Assembly (NCBI GenBank): GCA_034509735.1
Contig: JACGWO010000012.1
Location: 3,410,001 to 3,474,000 of the forward strand
Origin: Sesamum alatum
Lineage: Eukaryota > Streptophyta > Magnoliopsida > Lamiales > Pedaliaceae
Length of the DNA: 64,000 bases
Direction of reading: 5' to 3'
Position numbers and translations under genes: made by a program. Positions 22,896-32,924 of the stretch are shown piece after piece. The notes under the pieces are model-generated. The model was given only the letters and a program-made list of their open reading frames with translations, was not told the origin of the DNA and searched no databases. How positions within the stretch are numbered: the stretch's first letter is position 1; every line of letters starts with the position of its first letter.

Positions 22896-23333
22896 AGCCG
22901 GCCAGCCGGGAGGGCTGGCCGCGCGCAGCCGCACGCTGCTGGCAGGGCAGACGCGCGCAGGCAAGGGAGGCCTGCGCGCGCCCGCCCAGCCGGTCGCGCG
23001 GAGGCAGCGCGCAGCTAGGAAGGTTGCGCGCAGGGCAGCGCCTCCAGGCGCGCGCGCACGCAGACAAGGGTGTCTGCGCACGCGCGCGCGCGCCCGGCAG
23101 GCGTGCCCAGTGCGCGTCTGCGCGCGCACTGCGCACGGCACGGCCGGCAGCCAGCAGGCCAGCGCGCGCGCAAGGCAAGGGAGCCTGCGCGCGCGGCGGC
23201 CTGCCGGCATGCCAGCGCGCTGCCGGCCTGCGCGAGCGCACCCGGCCAGGCAGTGCCTGCGCGCGCGCAGGGGCGGTAGGCTGAGCCTGCTGCCCTGTGC
23301 GCGTGCCGGCGGCGGCGGCGGCGGCAGCTGCTG
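22896..23333. repeat. CpG-rich block in E leader
   Basis: About 440 bp dominated by G and C with many CGCGCG runs. It contains internal repeats such as GCAAGGGAGGCCTGCGCGCG (22971) and GCAAGGGAGCCTGCGCGCGC (23174), and ends in a (GGC)n/(CTG)n stretch. It is about 100 bp longer than D's block. Alternating CG runs of this kind can form Z-DNA or strong RNA structure. It lies between the primer site and gag, where packaging or dimer signals are expected. Confidence 0.85.
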
Positions 23334-23358
23334 CTGCTAGGTTTCAAAACCCTAGCAG
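23334..23358. repeat. Palindrome beside CpG block (E)
   Basis: CTGCTAGGTTT, CA, AAACCCTAGCAG. It is the counterpart of D's perfect palindrome, with one G missing from the left arm. Confidence 0.85.
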
Positions 23359-24371
23359 TATTTTTCCTTTTAATTTTTTTAATTATTTTTATTTTTAATT
23401 TTGAATTAATTCTGAAAAAATCGTTTTTGGTTCAATTATGCCTATTTTTCTAAAAGACATTATTTTAGGAGTAAAATAAATTAGATTTGGAATCCCGGGG
23501 TTATTTTACTTAAAATAATGAGGAAAGGTTTTCCTAAAACGAGAAAATAATATTACCAATATTTGTGTTTTATTTTTTCACACGTTGTGCACATATTCAT
23601 TTAATATTTTGAATATTTATGATTGGAAATCATATGTTGTTGGTATTTTGTAATTATACGATTGGATCATGTGATTATGTGTGTTGGATGGAAATGGATG
23701 ATCGCGAGCCCTAAGACCGGATGTATGGTGTGCCTCTTTTACTGCTTTCTCCTTCTCTCTTTCTAGTTGCCTTGGAATAATAAGGCATTCTACCTCCCTC
23801 CTTATGTACTTCCCCCGGGTTTTCACTGGGGTTTCTATTTTTTTAATATGTAATGAGAGTAGACTAGGAGTGAGGTTTCTATTTTTTATAATTGGTGGAG
23901 AAGAAGGAAAGACCACATGGAGAGCCCAGACGGGAGGCCCCCTTGGAGTTTTCCATGAAGTGAAGAAAGAGAAAAAGAGACCAAGGCCCATCAGCATGAT
24001 GATTGGGTTACTATTAATGTAATAGTATAGGACCAACCCTAGATTGACCATAAATCCACTGTGGGCTCAGTGGGTCGCATAGGATTCGGGCTCGTGATCA
24101 TCCAACAGGGGCGTGCTAGGCTTTAATTTTGCATGTGGTTATGATGATGAATGAATGGGTTGTTTATTTATCGTATAACTGCTGTGGATGGTTTATTTAC
24201 GCATTATGGATGTATGTGTAGATATTTATTTATTTGAGATCTCGGTCATTACTTACTCTCACATTGGTTGGACCAATGTCTAAATATTAGACCCTAGATA
24301 AAGTGGACATGAACTCCAGGAGTTTGTCCATGTCTTCCAATCCATGGCATAGTGAGGAAGCTGCTTTAGGT

Positions 24372-24407
24372 CAATAACGTGGTCTCACGAGTCGTGGCAC
24401 GTTATTG
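24372..24407. repeat. Leader stem-loop, 10-bp perfect stem (E)
   Basis: CAATAACGTG and CACGTTATTG enclose GTCTCACGAGTCGTGG. It is the same structure as D 15647-15682 on the opposite strand. A second loop-motif copy is at 24461-24476. Worn versions are at 36560-36593 (C) and about 45512-45544 (B). Confidence 0.9.
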
Positions 24408-24851
24408 TACTTGAAGAAAGCTGCATTATGTCATGAACGAAAAGTGGGCTGCTGCTACCTGTCTCACGAGTCGTGGGGGTACCAGTGGGTCCGTGGCTCG
24501 GTCGATTGGGTTGGGTCTAACGCCCAATTAACATGATTCGCTTGGAGTCCTCGGGATCATGTGAAAGGGTGAGGCAATAATCTTGGAAATCTCGTGGAAC
24601 GAGAATGGTATGGAATACCTCCCACAGGATCTTTTTCCATGCGAATCGTAAAAGCGGGGTATGGGAAAAATCGCTGTGGATCCCAAGCCCACTTGGAAAG
24701 GATTTCCCGAAAACCACGTTTGAGAGTATCGTGTTTTCGTATAAATAGTGGGATGATTAAATAACTAAAGTCCATGCATTTAATTTTATCAAACCACCGT
24801 CTTTTATTTTCTGCTGATCGCGCGCTGTTTTCTAAAATGTAGATTTTAAAA

Positions 24852-25268
24852 ATGTCTAAGAACCCACTTTCCACCATTCTTGAGACAAACAAATTCAATG
24901 GAACAAACTACAACGACTGGTTGCGCAATCTCAGGATAGTCCTAGATTACGAGAACCAAGGCTACGTCATGGACGAGCCTCTCCTAGGACCTTACCAGAA
25001 GGATCCACGCCAGAAGAACGTGAGACGTTCGAGACTTGGCATAAGGATAACCGAAAGGTCCGTAGCATCATACTTGCTTCGATGACCAATGAGATTCAGA
25101 AAGCAATATGAAAGGCTAGACGATGTCCCTTCCATCATGGCTCGCCTTAAGGATTGCTATGCAGTCCCGGACCGGCATACTAGGTATGTCGCGACCAAGG
25201 CGTTCTTTGGAACGAAAATGACAGAAGGATCCTCTGTACAAGAGCACGGAGTTAAAATGCTTACCCTG
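24852..25268 (+). pseudogene. gag: Element E gag, N-terminal part, cut by solo LTR G
   Basis: Starts ATG at 24852 (MSKNPLSTILETNKFNG) and encodes the UBN2/retrotran_gag_2-type Gag of Tnt1-like copia elements, including TNEIQK and RYVATKAFFGTKM. The reading frame shifts after about residue 40, where a C is missing from CTCTCCCTAGG as judged from D, and again at an extra A in the IQK-QYERL segment. At 25268 the gene is broken by solo LTR G and resumes at 27272 with VEKLEDLKAG. The start matches D, C and B, all of which begin MSKNP. Confidence 0.88.
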
Positions 25269-27266
25269 TGTTAGAATGGGTGACCATGTAAGCCAATTTT
25301 GGCAGGAATATGTAACCTATGTCTAGACAATTCTTTGGTATTTGATAAAATATTTATGAATAAAGAAGTGAAAATTCATATGGCAATACTTTGTTTACGT
25401 TCATTTATCACTACGCAAACAAAGCCCACGGACTGAGATACGATTTCGGGGACTGGGACTACGCTTGGAGGTAGGTCCATGAAATCAGTCTTACCGAATC
25501 AGTCCGAAAATCTCCAAGTCAAGGAATCCCGAAAATGGGTACCGGGATTCCCTTTGAGACTTGCACTAAGCATCTGCTGTCGTATTTCATCGACAGATGA
25601 CGAAGGTCGTCTAAGCAGTGTTACTGGGTCAGCGTGCTAGGAAGCAGCTGACTGAGGTGACTCGCGGAACCGTCTTACGGAGGGCCTTGAGTATGGTCAG
25701 CAAGGTATGACGAGTATTCCCGGTTCCAACGGTACAGGCCAAGTCCTTTGACTTGAGGAACTGCTGAGTTTACCTGTGCATCAGGTCTGTATCTTAGATA
25801 TGGTGAGAGATTGCCAAAATACTCTTGAGTAGTCATAAGCCATGTTTAGTGCAGCTCGGGTGCACAAAGTGACAGTAGTTTCCAAGAAAGGATCTGTCTC
25901 CTGTCAAAAGGTGTTGACAGTTGAGTCTCATATATGCTCTGTGTCTTGTCCCTGAAATCTGTGGCCACAGTGACTGAACAGAAGGGAAAAAGGTTTCCCT
26001 TGCGGCGTTTGGTGAGGACAGACCGACACTTAGGTCCAAGATGGGTACCTGCATTTTCCGTGCCCTAGACCCTAAGTGATGAGACTGAAGACAGAAGGAC
26101 AAGTGTACTGTCAGAGCCTAAATGTTCATCCCCGAATATTTCACCTAGTCTCTAGTGCCATGGACCGTTGCTAGATGGCCACCCATGGTAACGGACGGAT
26201 TCTAGGAATCCGACCAAGTCTAGCTGAATGGTGAACCTAAAGAGTCACACACTATCCACACACACACTTAGTATTTAATTTAGAATTAAATATTGGAGTA
26301 AAGGAATGATTAAATTAGATTTAATCGGGTCCTATATTTTCTTGGAGAAATTAATTCCTTCTATTTGATAAAGGGAATTAAATTAATAAATAGGATTTAT
26401 TAAAAGGGTTGATTTAGTGGGCTTAGAATAAATTATAATATTTATTTATTTATATTATATTTATTCTTTTAGCCTTTTGGAATATTTAATAGGATTTAAA
26501 TATTCCATTAAATTAAAATCAACGGTTCAGATGGAAAGGGGAGATGGAAGGCTAGGATTCATTTGACTAGGTCAAACACTAGTTTGACTAGGACTTTGAC
26601 TAGGTCAAAATCCTAGTCAAATTAGGTTACTTAGAGTTTGAGTTTAAAGAGGATTAAACCCTTCCTCTATATAAACCCCTAGCTTCCAACATTTAAGAGA
26701 TTGATGATTCTTAAAAAACACACACAACACACACTCTCCCTCTCCTACCTCTCGTCCGCCCCTCTCTCTTTCTCTAGCAAGAAAATATTTTTTTTTCCTT
26801 AGTTCTTTTTGTTCTTGGAACATCAAGAACTTAGACGAACCAATACCGTTAATTGATAACGAGTTATTGATTCGTCCACTCCAAAAATAATACTTGTTCG
26901 TTGCTAGCACGACGTGCAAGATACGTGGGTGGATCGTGTGTCACGATTTGGAGGATCTCAAGAACGAGGTCTTGGTGCAAAACGGGGAACAACGCGAGTA
27001 GCAGTTGAAGACGAAAACGACAACGGGTAGGTCTCGTTTAAGATTTTCGTCCCTCTTTATTTTTCAACTCTATGGCCTCCATGATTTATTTAATTGTTTT
27101 ATGATCATGAGATACACCGAACGCCCGGGAACCTCAAGGGCACACCCCTTGAGCGTGTTCTTTAAATTAAAAGCATGCCTTTTATTTTGTAAATTTAATA
27201 TGTCTTATTTTTACCGCGCTTCCGCATTCGCGCAATTCCCGGGACGATCCACCGGATTTTCTTTCA
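25269..27266 (+). mobile_element. Solo LTR G, same copia family as E
   Basis: 1998 bp, TGTTAGAATGGGTGACC to GGATTTTCTTTCA, with TSD CCCTG at 25264-25268 and 27267-27271. It has the full LTR layout: W-box cluster, TATA (26666-26675), CA/CT leader and U5 hairpin (27133-27153). No primer site follows, since gag text resumes at once. It records a later insertion of the same family into E, then loss of the internal region by recombination. Confidence 0.95.
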
Positions 27267-27271
27267 CCCTG

Positions 27272-27847
27272 GTGGAAAAGCTCGAGGACCTAAAGGCAGG
27301 TCTCGATAATGAAACGTACATAGATGTGATCCTTCAGTCACTCCCACCCTCCCTTGACCAATTTATCGTCAACTACAACATGAACGCACTTGAGAAGGGC
27401 ATTCATGAGTTGATCAATATGTTGGTGCAATACGAGGCAACGACTAAGAAATCCACGCCTTCGGTATTGTTTGGAGGTGCTTCGACTTCTAATACGAAAG
27501 GCAAGGGTGCCGGACGTTGGAAGAAGAAGAAAGAGAAGGGAAAGGTCGTCAAAGCAGCTACGAACACTAAAAGTGTTCCCATTGCCAAAGAGGGGAAAGG
27601 CAAAGGAAAGGGAAAGGTTGTCTCCAAGCAACAGTCAAAGGCATATGACATATGTATCAACTGCCGTGAGAAAGGGCATTGGAAGAGAGAGTGCCCCAAA
27701 CTCTTCTCGAACCAAGGTATATATGTGATTGAGGTTAATATGGTCACTAGTTCTGCCTCTTGGGTATTAGATACCGGCTGTGGAGCTCACATTTGCAATG
27801 ACTTGCAGGTGTTGAAAAGAAGCAGACAACTGGGTAGCGGGACATGA
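27272..27847 (+). pseudogene. gag-pol: Element E gag C-terminus, zinc knuckle and protease start
   Basis: Continues gag after solo LTR G. It contains the Lys-rich linker (GKGKGK), a CCHC zinc knuckle CINCREKGHWKREC for RNA binding, and the aspartic protease motif LDTGCGAHIC. The frame ends in GSGT-stop at 27845, while the rest of the protease (MILKLGNGKAISAE) continues in the -1 frame. D has the identical break. Compared with B, which stays in frame here, one G appears to be missing. A long open frame starting upstream at 27005 reads through the LTR tail and is not a real start. Confidence 0.88.
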
Positions 27848-29706
27848 TCCTGAAGCTTGGGAATGGCAAGGCCATCTCGGCAGAAGCAGTAGGATCCGCC
27901 ATTCTAGTGATTAGTGATAATATTAGCATAGATTTAGAGCAAGTTTATTTTGTACCCAGTATGATTAAAAACATCATTTCCATTCCATTGTTGGACAATA
28001 GTGGATATGAGTTTAAAATCAATAAAAATTGCTTTTATTTGATGAGGTGTGGAATTGCTCATCTACTTGGTACATTGCATAACGGACTCTATATCTTGCA
28101 ACAAACGAATTTCGTCCTCAATGCACAACACAAACGAAAATTAGATAATAACGGGAACGCACGTCTGTGGCACGCTAGGCTAGGTCACATATCCCAAGAT
28201 AGGATGAAAAGGTTGGTAGACTCAAAGAACCTAGAGGTTGGGGACTTGAGCAATCTACCAACTTGTGAGTCCTGTCTAAGAGGGAAAATGACCAAGAAGC
28301 CCTTTGTAGGACAAAGCAGGCTTGCCACAGGTCTGTTGGACTTGGTCCATACAGACGTCTGTGGACCACTAAGGACGCAGGCCCGAGGTGGGTTCTCCTA
28401 CTTCATAACCTTCACCGATGATCATTCACGGTATGGTTATGTTTACCTGATGAGGTACAAGTCTGAAGCTCTTGAGAGGTTTAAAGAATTCAGACTTGAA
28501 GTGGAGAACCAAACCAACTGCAAAATTAAAATCCTACGGTCGGACCGAGGCGGTGAATACCTTAGTACGGAGTTCCTAGATTATCTAAAAGAACATGGTA
28601 TAATATCAGAATGGACGCCTCCAGAAACACCACAGTTAAATGGTGTCTCTGAAAGGAAGAATCGAACCCTGTTGGACATGGTTCGGTCCATGATGAGTTT
28701 TACCAAATTGCCCTTATCGTTTTGGGGCTATGCACTAGAGACAGCGGCCAAATTATTTAATTTAGCGCCTACTAGTACATTGACCCAAACGCCATATGAG
28801 ATATGGCACGGCAAGCCTGCATCCTACAACTACTTGAAAGTGTGGGGTAGCCCCGCATACGTCAAGAGGTTAGTGGGAGATAAGTTAGAATCTAGATCTA
28901 GCTTATGCAGGTTCGTTGGATACCCTAAAGAAACTGCGGGTTATTACTTTTATGACCCCTTGGAACAAAAGGTGTTTGTTTCAAGAAATGCAATATTCTT
29001 GGAGCAAGGCTTCCCCGAGGATATCCAACCTGATGAGCTGATCCTTGAGGAATCAAGTGATGGAATCCAGCCATCAGAGGAGGCCATGGAACCCTCACTT
29101 AGAGGATTCAGGATAGATAGCCGAAGGGCTGACCAACCTCGAGAAGTCCAACATGCTAGGCATGAAGGACAGCCTCAGGAACAGCCAGCCCCGGTTCCTG
29201 AACCACCGGCTCCGATACAGTCAGCGCCCACAGTCACCACTGACGTTCCCGTTCTCCGTAGGTCCACTAGAGAGTCCAGACCTCCAGTGAGATATGGCTT
29301 TCTAGGTTCGACCGATCTTTTGGATAACGATCCTAAGACGTATGGAGAAGCGATGTCTGACATCGACTCCGGGAAATGGCTTGAGGCCATGAAAGCCGAA
29401 ATGGACTCCATGAGCGAGAACCAAGTTTGGAGTCTCGTAGATCCACCGAAAGGTGTTAAGCCAGTGGGTTGTAAGTGGGTCTACAAGCGCAAACTTGGCG
29501 TTGATGGAGAAGTCACAACCTTTAAGGCTAGGCTTGTAGCTAAGGGATACACTCAACGACCCGGGGTCGATTTTGAGGATACCTACTCGCCAGTAGCCAT
29601 GGCTAAGTCCATTCGGATTCTGCTCGCCATAGTAGCATGGTATGACTATGAGATATGGCAGATGGACGTGAAAACGGCCTTCCTCAACGGTTTCGTTGAA
29701 GAATAG
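27844..29706 (+). pseudogene. pol: Element E pol: protease end, integrase, RT N-terminus
   Basis: A 620-codon open frame. In order: end of protease; pre-integrase zinc region (HARLGHISQDR ... CESCLRGKM); integrase core with catalytic HTD (about 28349), RSDRGGEY (about 28538) and the Glu of NGVSERKN (about 28640), so DDE is complete; the copia-type YEIWHGKPASYNYLKVWG segment; a Pro/Ser-rich linker; and the RT start (WVYKRKLG ... ARLVAKGYTQ) up to AFLNGFVEE. A TAG at 29704 replaces the GAG expected from D, which reads EEEIYMDQPQ. It is the longest intact frame in the window. Confidence 0.92.
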
Positions 29707-30905
29707 ATCTATATGGATCAGCCGCAGGGTTTCACGGTCACTGGAGAAGAACAGAAAGTCTGTCGTCTCCAGAAGTCTATCTATGGCCTCAAACAAGCCT
29801 CCCGAAGTTGGAACATTCGCTTTGATGAAGTAATACGGGATTATGACTTCATCAAAAATGAATCCGACCCTTGTGTATACAAGAAGGTCAGTGGGAGCTC
29901 AATAGTGTTCCTAGTGCTTTATGTGGATGACATTCTTCTCATTGGTAATGACGTTAGAATGTTAGGAAACACAAAAGCATGGTTGTCAACCCAGTTTTCC
30001 ATGAAGGACTTGGGTGAAGCTTCCTACATCCTAGGCATCCAGATCGTCAGGGACAGATCTAAAAGGATGTTAGAACTCACCCAAAACTCGTATATGGAGA
30101 AAGTCCTAAAGAGATATCGAATGGACGACTCCAAACGAGGATTCCTTCCAATGAGGCATGGGATCAAGTTATCCAAGAAACAGTCCCCACAGACTGATGA
30201 GGAACTTGAAAGGATGAAAGTCATCCCCTATGCCTCTGCCGTAGGTAGCATCCAATATGCGGTCCACTGCACTAGGCCTGACATTGCATACGCTTTGAGC
30301 GTGACAAGAAGATATCAGTCCTGCGCAGGAGAAGCACATTGGAATGTTGTTAAGGGCATCCTTAAGTACCTAAGGAGGACTAAGGAGATGTTCTTAGTCT
30401 ATGGCAATGGAGAGCTAATTCTGGAAGGCTTTAGCGACGCTAGCTTCTAGTCTGATGACGATGATGCCAAGTCTCAATCGGGGTACGTATTCAAACTCAA
30501 TGGAGGAGTAGTAGCTTGGAAAAGTTCCAAGCAAGCAACCATTGCTGACTCCACCACAGAGGCTGAATACATAGCAGCTTCAGAAGCTGCTAAGGAAGCG
30601 GTTTGGATGAGAAACTACATCCAAGAGTTGGGTGTGGTGCCTAGCATCGCCGAGCCCGTTGTCATCTTCTGTGATAACAACGGCGCTATAGAGCAAGCAA
30701 AGGAACCGAGATCTCATCACCGTTCCAAACATATTCTTAGACGCTACCATCTTCTTAGAGAAATGGTAGGAAGAGGTGACGTCCGGATGGATCGAGTCAA
30801 CCGGCAGACAACACAACAGACCCACTGACAAAGCCTATGTCGCAGAGCGTTCATACGCAACATCTTGAGAAGATGGGGATTAAGCATATGGGCAATTGGC
30901 TTTAA
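29707..30905 (+). pseudogene. pol: Element E pol: RT catalytic part and RNase H
   Basis: Follows the TAG with IYMDQPQGF, then the RT core with SIYGLKQASRSW and intact YVDD (about 29920). RNase H contains the family text DASF, then a second in-frame TAG (30448, from CAG), then [29 protein letters not shown] and FCDNNGAI. Frameshifts in the last 100 bases blur the end; the family stop TAA after GNWL is at 30903. RNase H normally removes the RNA template and frees the polypurine primer. RT and RNase H residues look intact despite the stops, which fits a recently dead copy. Confidence 0.9.
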
Positions 30906-30909
30906 AGGT

Positions 30910-30921
30910 CAAGTGGGAGAT
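30910..30921 (+). other. Polypurine tract of element E
   Basis: CAAGTGGGAGAT directly before TGTTAGAATAGG. The same tract is in D, C and, slightly changed, in B. Confidence 0.88.
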
Positions 30922-32919
30922 TGTTAGAATAGGTGACCATGTAAGCCAATTTTGGCAGGAATATGTAACCTATGTCTAGACAATTCTTTGGTATTTGATA
31001 AAACATTTATGAATAAAGAAGTGAAAATTCATATGGCAATACTTTGTTTACGTTCACTTATATCTGCATTTACATTTTTGTTCACTACGCAAACAAAGCC
31101 CACGGACTGAGTAACGATTTCGGGGACTGGGACTACGCTTGGAGGTAGGTCCATGAAATCAGTCTCACCGAATCAGTCCGGAAATCTCCAAGTCAAGGAA
31201 TCCCGAAAATGGGTACCGGGATTCCCTTTGAGACTTGCACTAAGCATCTGCTGTCGTGTTTCATCGACGGGTGACGAAGGTCGTCTAAGCAGTGTTACTG
31301 GGTCAGCATGCTAGGAAGCAGCTGACTGAGGTGACTCGTGGGAACCGTCTTACGGAGGACCTTGAGTATGGTCAGCAAGGTATGACGTGTATTCCCGGTT
31401 CCAACGGTACAGGCCAAGTCCTTTGACTTGAGGAATTGCTGAGTTTACCTGTGCGTCAGGTCTGTATCTTAGATATGGTGAGAGATTGCCAAAATACTGT
31501 TGAGTAGTCATAAGCCATGTCTAGTGCAGCTCGGGTGCACAAAGTGACAGTAGTTTCCAAGAAAGGATCTGTCTCCTGTCAAAAGGTATTGACAGTTGAG
31601 TCTCATGTATGCTCTGTGTCTTGTCCCTGAAATCTGTGGCCACAGTGACTGAACAGAGGGGAAAGGTTTCCCTTGCGGCGTTTAGTAAGGACAGACCGAC
31701 ACTTAGGTCCAAAATGGGTACCTGCTTTTTCCGTGCCCTAGACTCTAAGTGATGAGACCGAAGACAGAAGGACAAGTGTACTGTTAGAGCCTAAATGTTC
31801 ATCCCCGAATATTTCACCTAGTCTGTAGTGCCATGGACCGTTGCTAGATGGCCACCCATGGTAACGGATGGATTCTAGAAATCCGACCAAGTCTAGCTGA
31901 ATGGTGAACCTAAAGAGTCACACACTATCCACACACACTTAGTATTTAATTTGGAATTAAATATTGGAGTAAAGGAATGATTAAATTAGATTTAATCGGG
32001 TCCTATATTTTCTTGGAGAAATTAATTCCTTCTATTTGATAAAGGGAATTAAATTAATAAATAGGATTTATTAAAAGGGTTGATTTAATGGGCTTAGAAT
32101 AAATAATAATATTTATTATACTATTATATTTATTCTTTTAGCCTTTTGGAATATTTAATAGGATTTAAATATTCCATTAAATTAAAATCAACGGTTGAGA
32201 TGGAAAGGGGAGATGGAAGGCTAGGATTCGTTTGACTAGGTCAAACACTAGTTTGACTAGGACTTTGACTAGGTCAAAATCCTAGTCAAATTAGATTACT
32301 TAGAGTTTGAGTTTAAAGAGGATTAAACTCTTCCTCTATATAAACCTCTAGCTTCCAACATTTATAGGATGATGATTCTTGAAAACACACACACAACACA
32401 CACTCTCTCCTCTCCTCTCTCGTCCGCCCCTCTCTCTCTCTCACCAAGAAAATATTATTTTTCTTGTACTTTTGTTCTTGGAACAATTGAACTAAAGAAG
32501 ATCGATCCCGTTAATTCATAACGCGTGGTTGATCTATCCTCTCCAAAACAATACTTGTTCGTTGCTAGCACGACGTGCAAGAATACGTGGGTGGATCGTG
32601 TGTCACGATTTAGAGGATCTCAAGAACGAGGTCTTGGTGCAAAACGGGGAACAACGCGAGTAGCCGTTGAAGACGAAAACGACAACGGGTAGGTCTCGTT
32701 TTAAGATTTTCGTCCCTCTTTAATTTTCAACTCTATGGCCTCCATGATTTCTTTATTTGTTTTATGATCATGAGATACACCGAACGCCCGGGAACCTCAA
32801 GGGCACACCCCTTGAGCGTGTTCTTTTCAATTAAAAGCATGCCTTTTATTTTTGTAAATTTATTTTTATCGCGCTTCCGCATTCGCGCAATTCCTGGGAC
32901 GATCCACCGATTTCTTTCA
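30922..32919 (+). mobile_element. Element E 3' LTR
   Basis: 1998 bp, almost identical to the 5' LTR. Landmarks: W-box palindromes (32231-32290), TATA (32335-32344), CA/CT leader (about 32382-32446), U5 hairpin (32796-32816) and end CTTTCA. It reads toward D's LTR remnant and C's pol in antisense. Confidence 0.95.
32796..32816. terminator. Conserved LTR hairpin (R/U5), possible 3'-end or packaging structure
   Basis: CTCAAGGG, loop CACAC, CCCTTGAG: a perfect 8-bp stem about 100 bases from the LTR end. The D LTRs (9258-9278, 17399-17419) and G (27133-27153) have the same stem. The C LTRs have TTCAAAGGG and CCCTTTGAA (6308-6329, 38040-38062), with both arms changed together. The stem is clear from sequence; the role is unknown, and 'terminator' is only the nearest available type. 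Confidence 0.55.
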
Positions 32920-32924
32920 GATTT

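Larger units (their letters stand above)
22688..24851 (+). other. Element E leader
   Basis: A 2.2-kb untranslated leader: AT-rich start, CpG-rich block (22896-23333), bulged palindrome (23334-23358), AT-rich middle, then the structured part near gag with the 10-bp stem-loop (24372-24407) and second loop-motif copy (24461-24476). The text from 23690 to 24850 is highly conserved with D's leader in reverse. No domain is found in the long frames over the CpG block. Confidence 0.85.
18590..32919 (+). mobile_element. Copia element E (whole span, contains solo LTRs F and G)
   Basis: A complete Ty1/copia element, 14.3 kb, or about 10.2 kb without F and G. The 5' LTR is 18590-20483 plus 22568-22672, then primer site, leader, gag-pol (24852-30905), polypurine tract and 3' LTR (30922-32919). 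The TSD is GATTT. The two LTRs are nearly identical: about 4 differences, all C/T, in the first 350 bp by eye. It is therefore the youngest full element here, although its gag-pol is already broken. Confidence 0.95.

Noticed and set aside
22704..23347. Several overlapping open frames of 70-171 codons on both strands in the CpG-rich block (also 16731-17209 and 46490-46959)
   Set aside because: They exist because stop codons are rare in GC-rich DNA. All frames give Ala/Arg/Gly/Pro-rich text with no domain, and D, E and B do not keep the same frame.
27005..27271. N-terminal extension of the 280-codon frame over the tail of solo LTR G
   Set aside because: The first 89 codons read LTR sequence by chance before entering gag; the TSD at 27267-27271 marks the real junction.
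27657..27847. Programmed -1 frameshift in the copia protease
   Set aside because: No standard slippery heptamer or convincing downstream pseudoknot is seen, and B is in frame. Reported only as a shared lesion.
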